Both the position numbers and the translations under genes were made by a program. A DNA stretch of 17,500 bases from Halocaridina rubra (Eukaryota; Arthropoda; Malacostraca; Decapoda; Atyidae): contig JAXCGZ010009440.1 of NCBI GenBank assembly GCA_037179515.1, positions 235,001 through 252,500 of the forward strand, in the 5' to 3' direction. The notes beneath the pieces are model-generated. The model was not told the origin of the DNA. It saw only the letters and a program-made list of their open reading frames with translations, and did not search any database. Positions 17,087-17,500 of the stretch are shown piece after piece. Position 1 is the first letter of the stretch. Every line of letters starts with the position of its first letter.

Positions 17087-17500
17087 AGATAGCTTGTCTG
17101 TTGTTAGGGCAATATTAAAAGTGAAATATAGATTTGTATGTATGTTCACTATAACTTGTGTATTTGTGATAAACTTCTTTTTATATCTTATATTAATTTT
17201 ACCGTTTAATTATCTTCAATCTTCGGATATTTATGTTCTCAGTATATTTCCTCAGTGTAAAGAAAGTAATTTTTGTTAAATAGAATTTACGACTCATGAA
17301 AGATTTGACTTTTTTCTCGTGCCATCCGCCGGTATCCCATGGTCCTTTTTACTTGCATATCACTCTAAATATTTCATTTTACAAAAAAACATGAAAAGGT
17401 TTCTTTCAAATCCTGACGCAAACTATGAGGCACCGCATTGCACAGGTTTCTGTATTCCTTTTACTCTTTCACTTCACTTCTAAAGGAATATCATTTCATG
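17087..17500 (+). repeat. Diverged dispersed repeat, copy B
   Basis: This is the counterpart of 5754-6300, in the same orientation. It starts with the same 19-nt word and later has TCTAAATATTTCAT, GAAAAGGTTTCTTT, CATTGCACAGGTTTCTG and TAAAGGAATATCATTT in the same order as copy A. It may run past the end of the window. The open frame at 17049-17279 overlaps it and shows nothing gene-like. Confidence 0.58.

Overview
The window looks like gene-poor, repeat-rich intergenic DNA from an animal nuclear genome. An arthropod, probably a decapod crustacean, fits best. The reasons are the very long uninterrupted (TA)n tracts, the (GA)n and (TTA)n tracts, the overall AT richness, a decayed non-LTR retrotransposon, a BED-finger/hAT-type transposase relic and tRNA-like tandem repeats. 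The organism call is inference from general character and no host marker gene is present. I found no intact protein-coding gene, and no operon, CRISPR array or bacterial feature.

Layout: 1-2547 is AT-rich DNA with no recognised gene, plus one (GA)46 tract and poly-A runs. From 2548 to 5553 lies the most structured object: a long (TA)n tract, then a tandem array with a ~273-bp unit, then another (TA)n tract ending in a T run. The array is a large inverted repeat. Four units read on the minus strand (2925-4033) and five on the plus strand (4030-5452), meeting at a palindromic junction at about 4030-4033. Every unit carries a 71-nt tRNA-like sequence with recognisable Pol III A and B boxes, nine in all, pointing outward from the junction.

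5554-8818 has no recognised gene, but 5754-6300 is a diverged copy of 17087-17500 and contains a decayed ~76-bp tandem repeat. From 8819 to 11369 a (TA)n tract, a 5'-truncated dead LINE (reverse transcriptase to C-terminus plus 3'UTR, 8983-11100) and a second (AT)n tract follow each other. A hairpin sits just before the 3' (AT)n. 11370-12829 is simple-sequence rich: a decayed GATA patch, a 149-bp duplication in TTA-rich DNA, a pure (TTA)n-(GTA)n tract and two (TA)n tracts. A ~50-bp inverted repeat brackets this region (11455-11510 and 12611-12660).

12831-13395 is a second dead copy of the same LINE type on the minus strand. 13464-14013 is a pseudogene resembling BED zinc finger/hAT-like transposase proteins. 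14014-16106 is unrecognised AT-rich DNA, 16107-16395 is another (TA)n tract, and the window ends in unrecognised DNA and the second copy of the diverged repeat.

Nothing here works together as a pathway. The recurring theme is repeats whose edges coincide with (TA)n tracts. The inverted array of tRNA-like units is the best candidate for something not well described.
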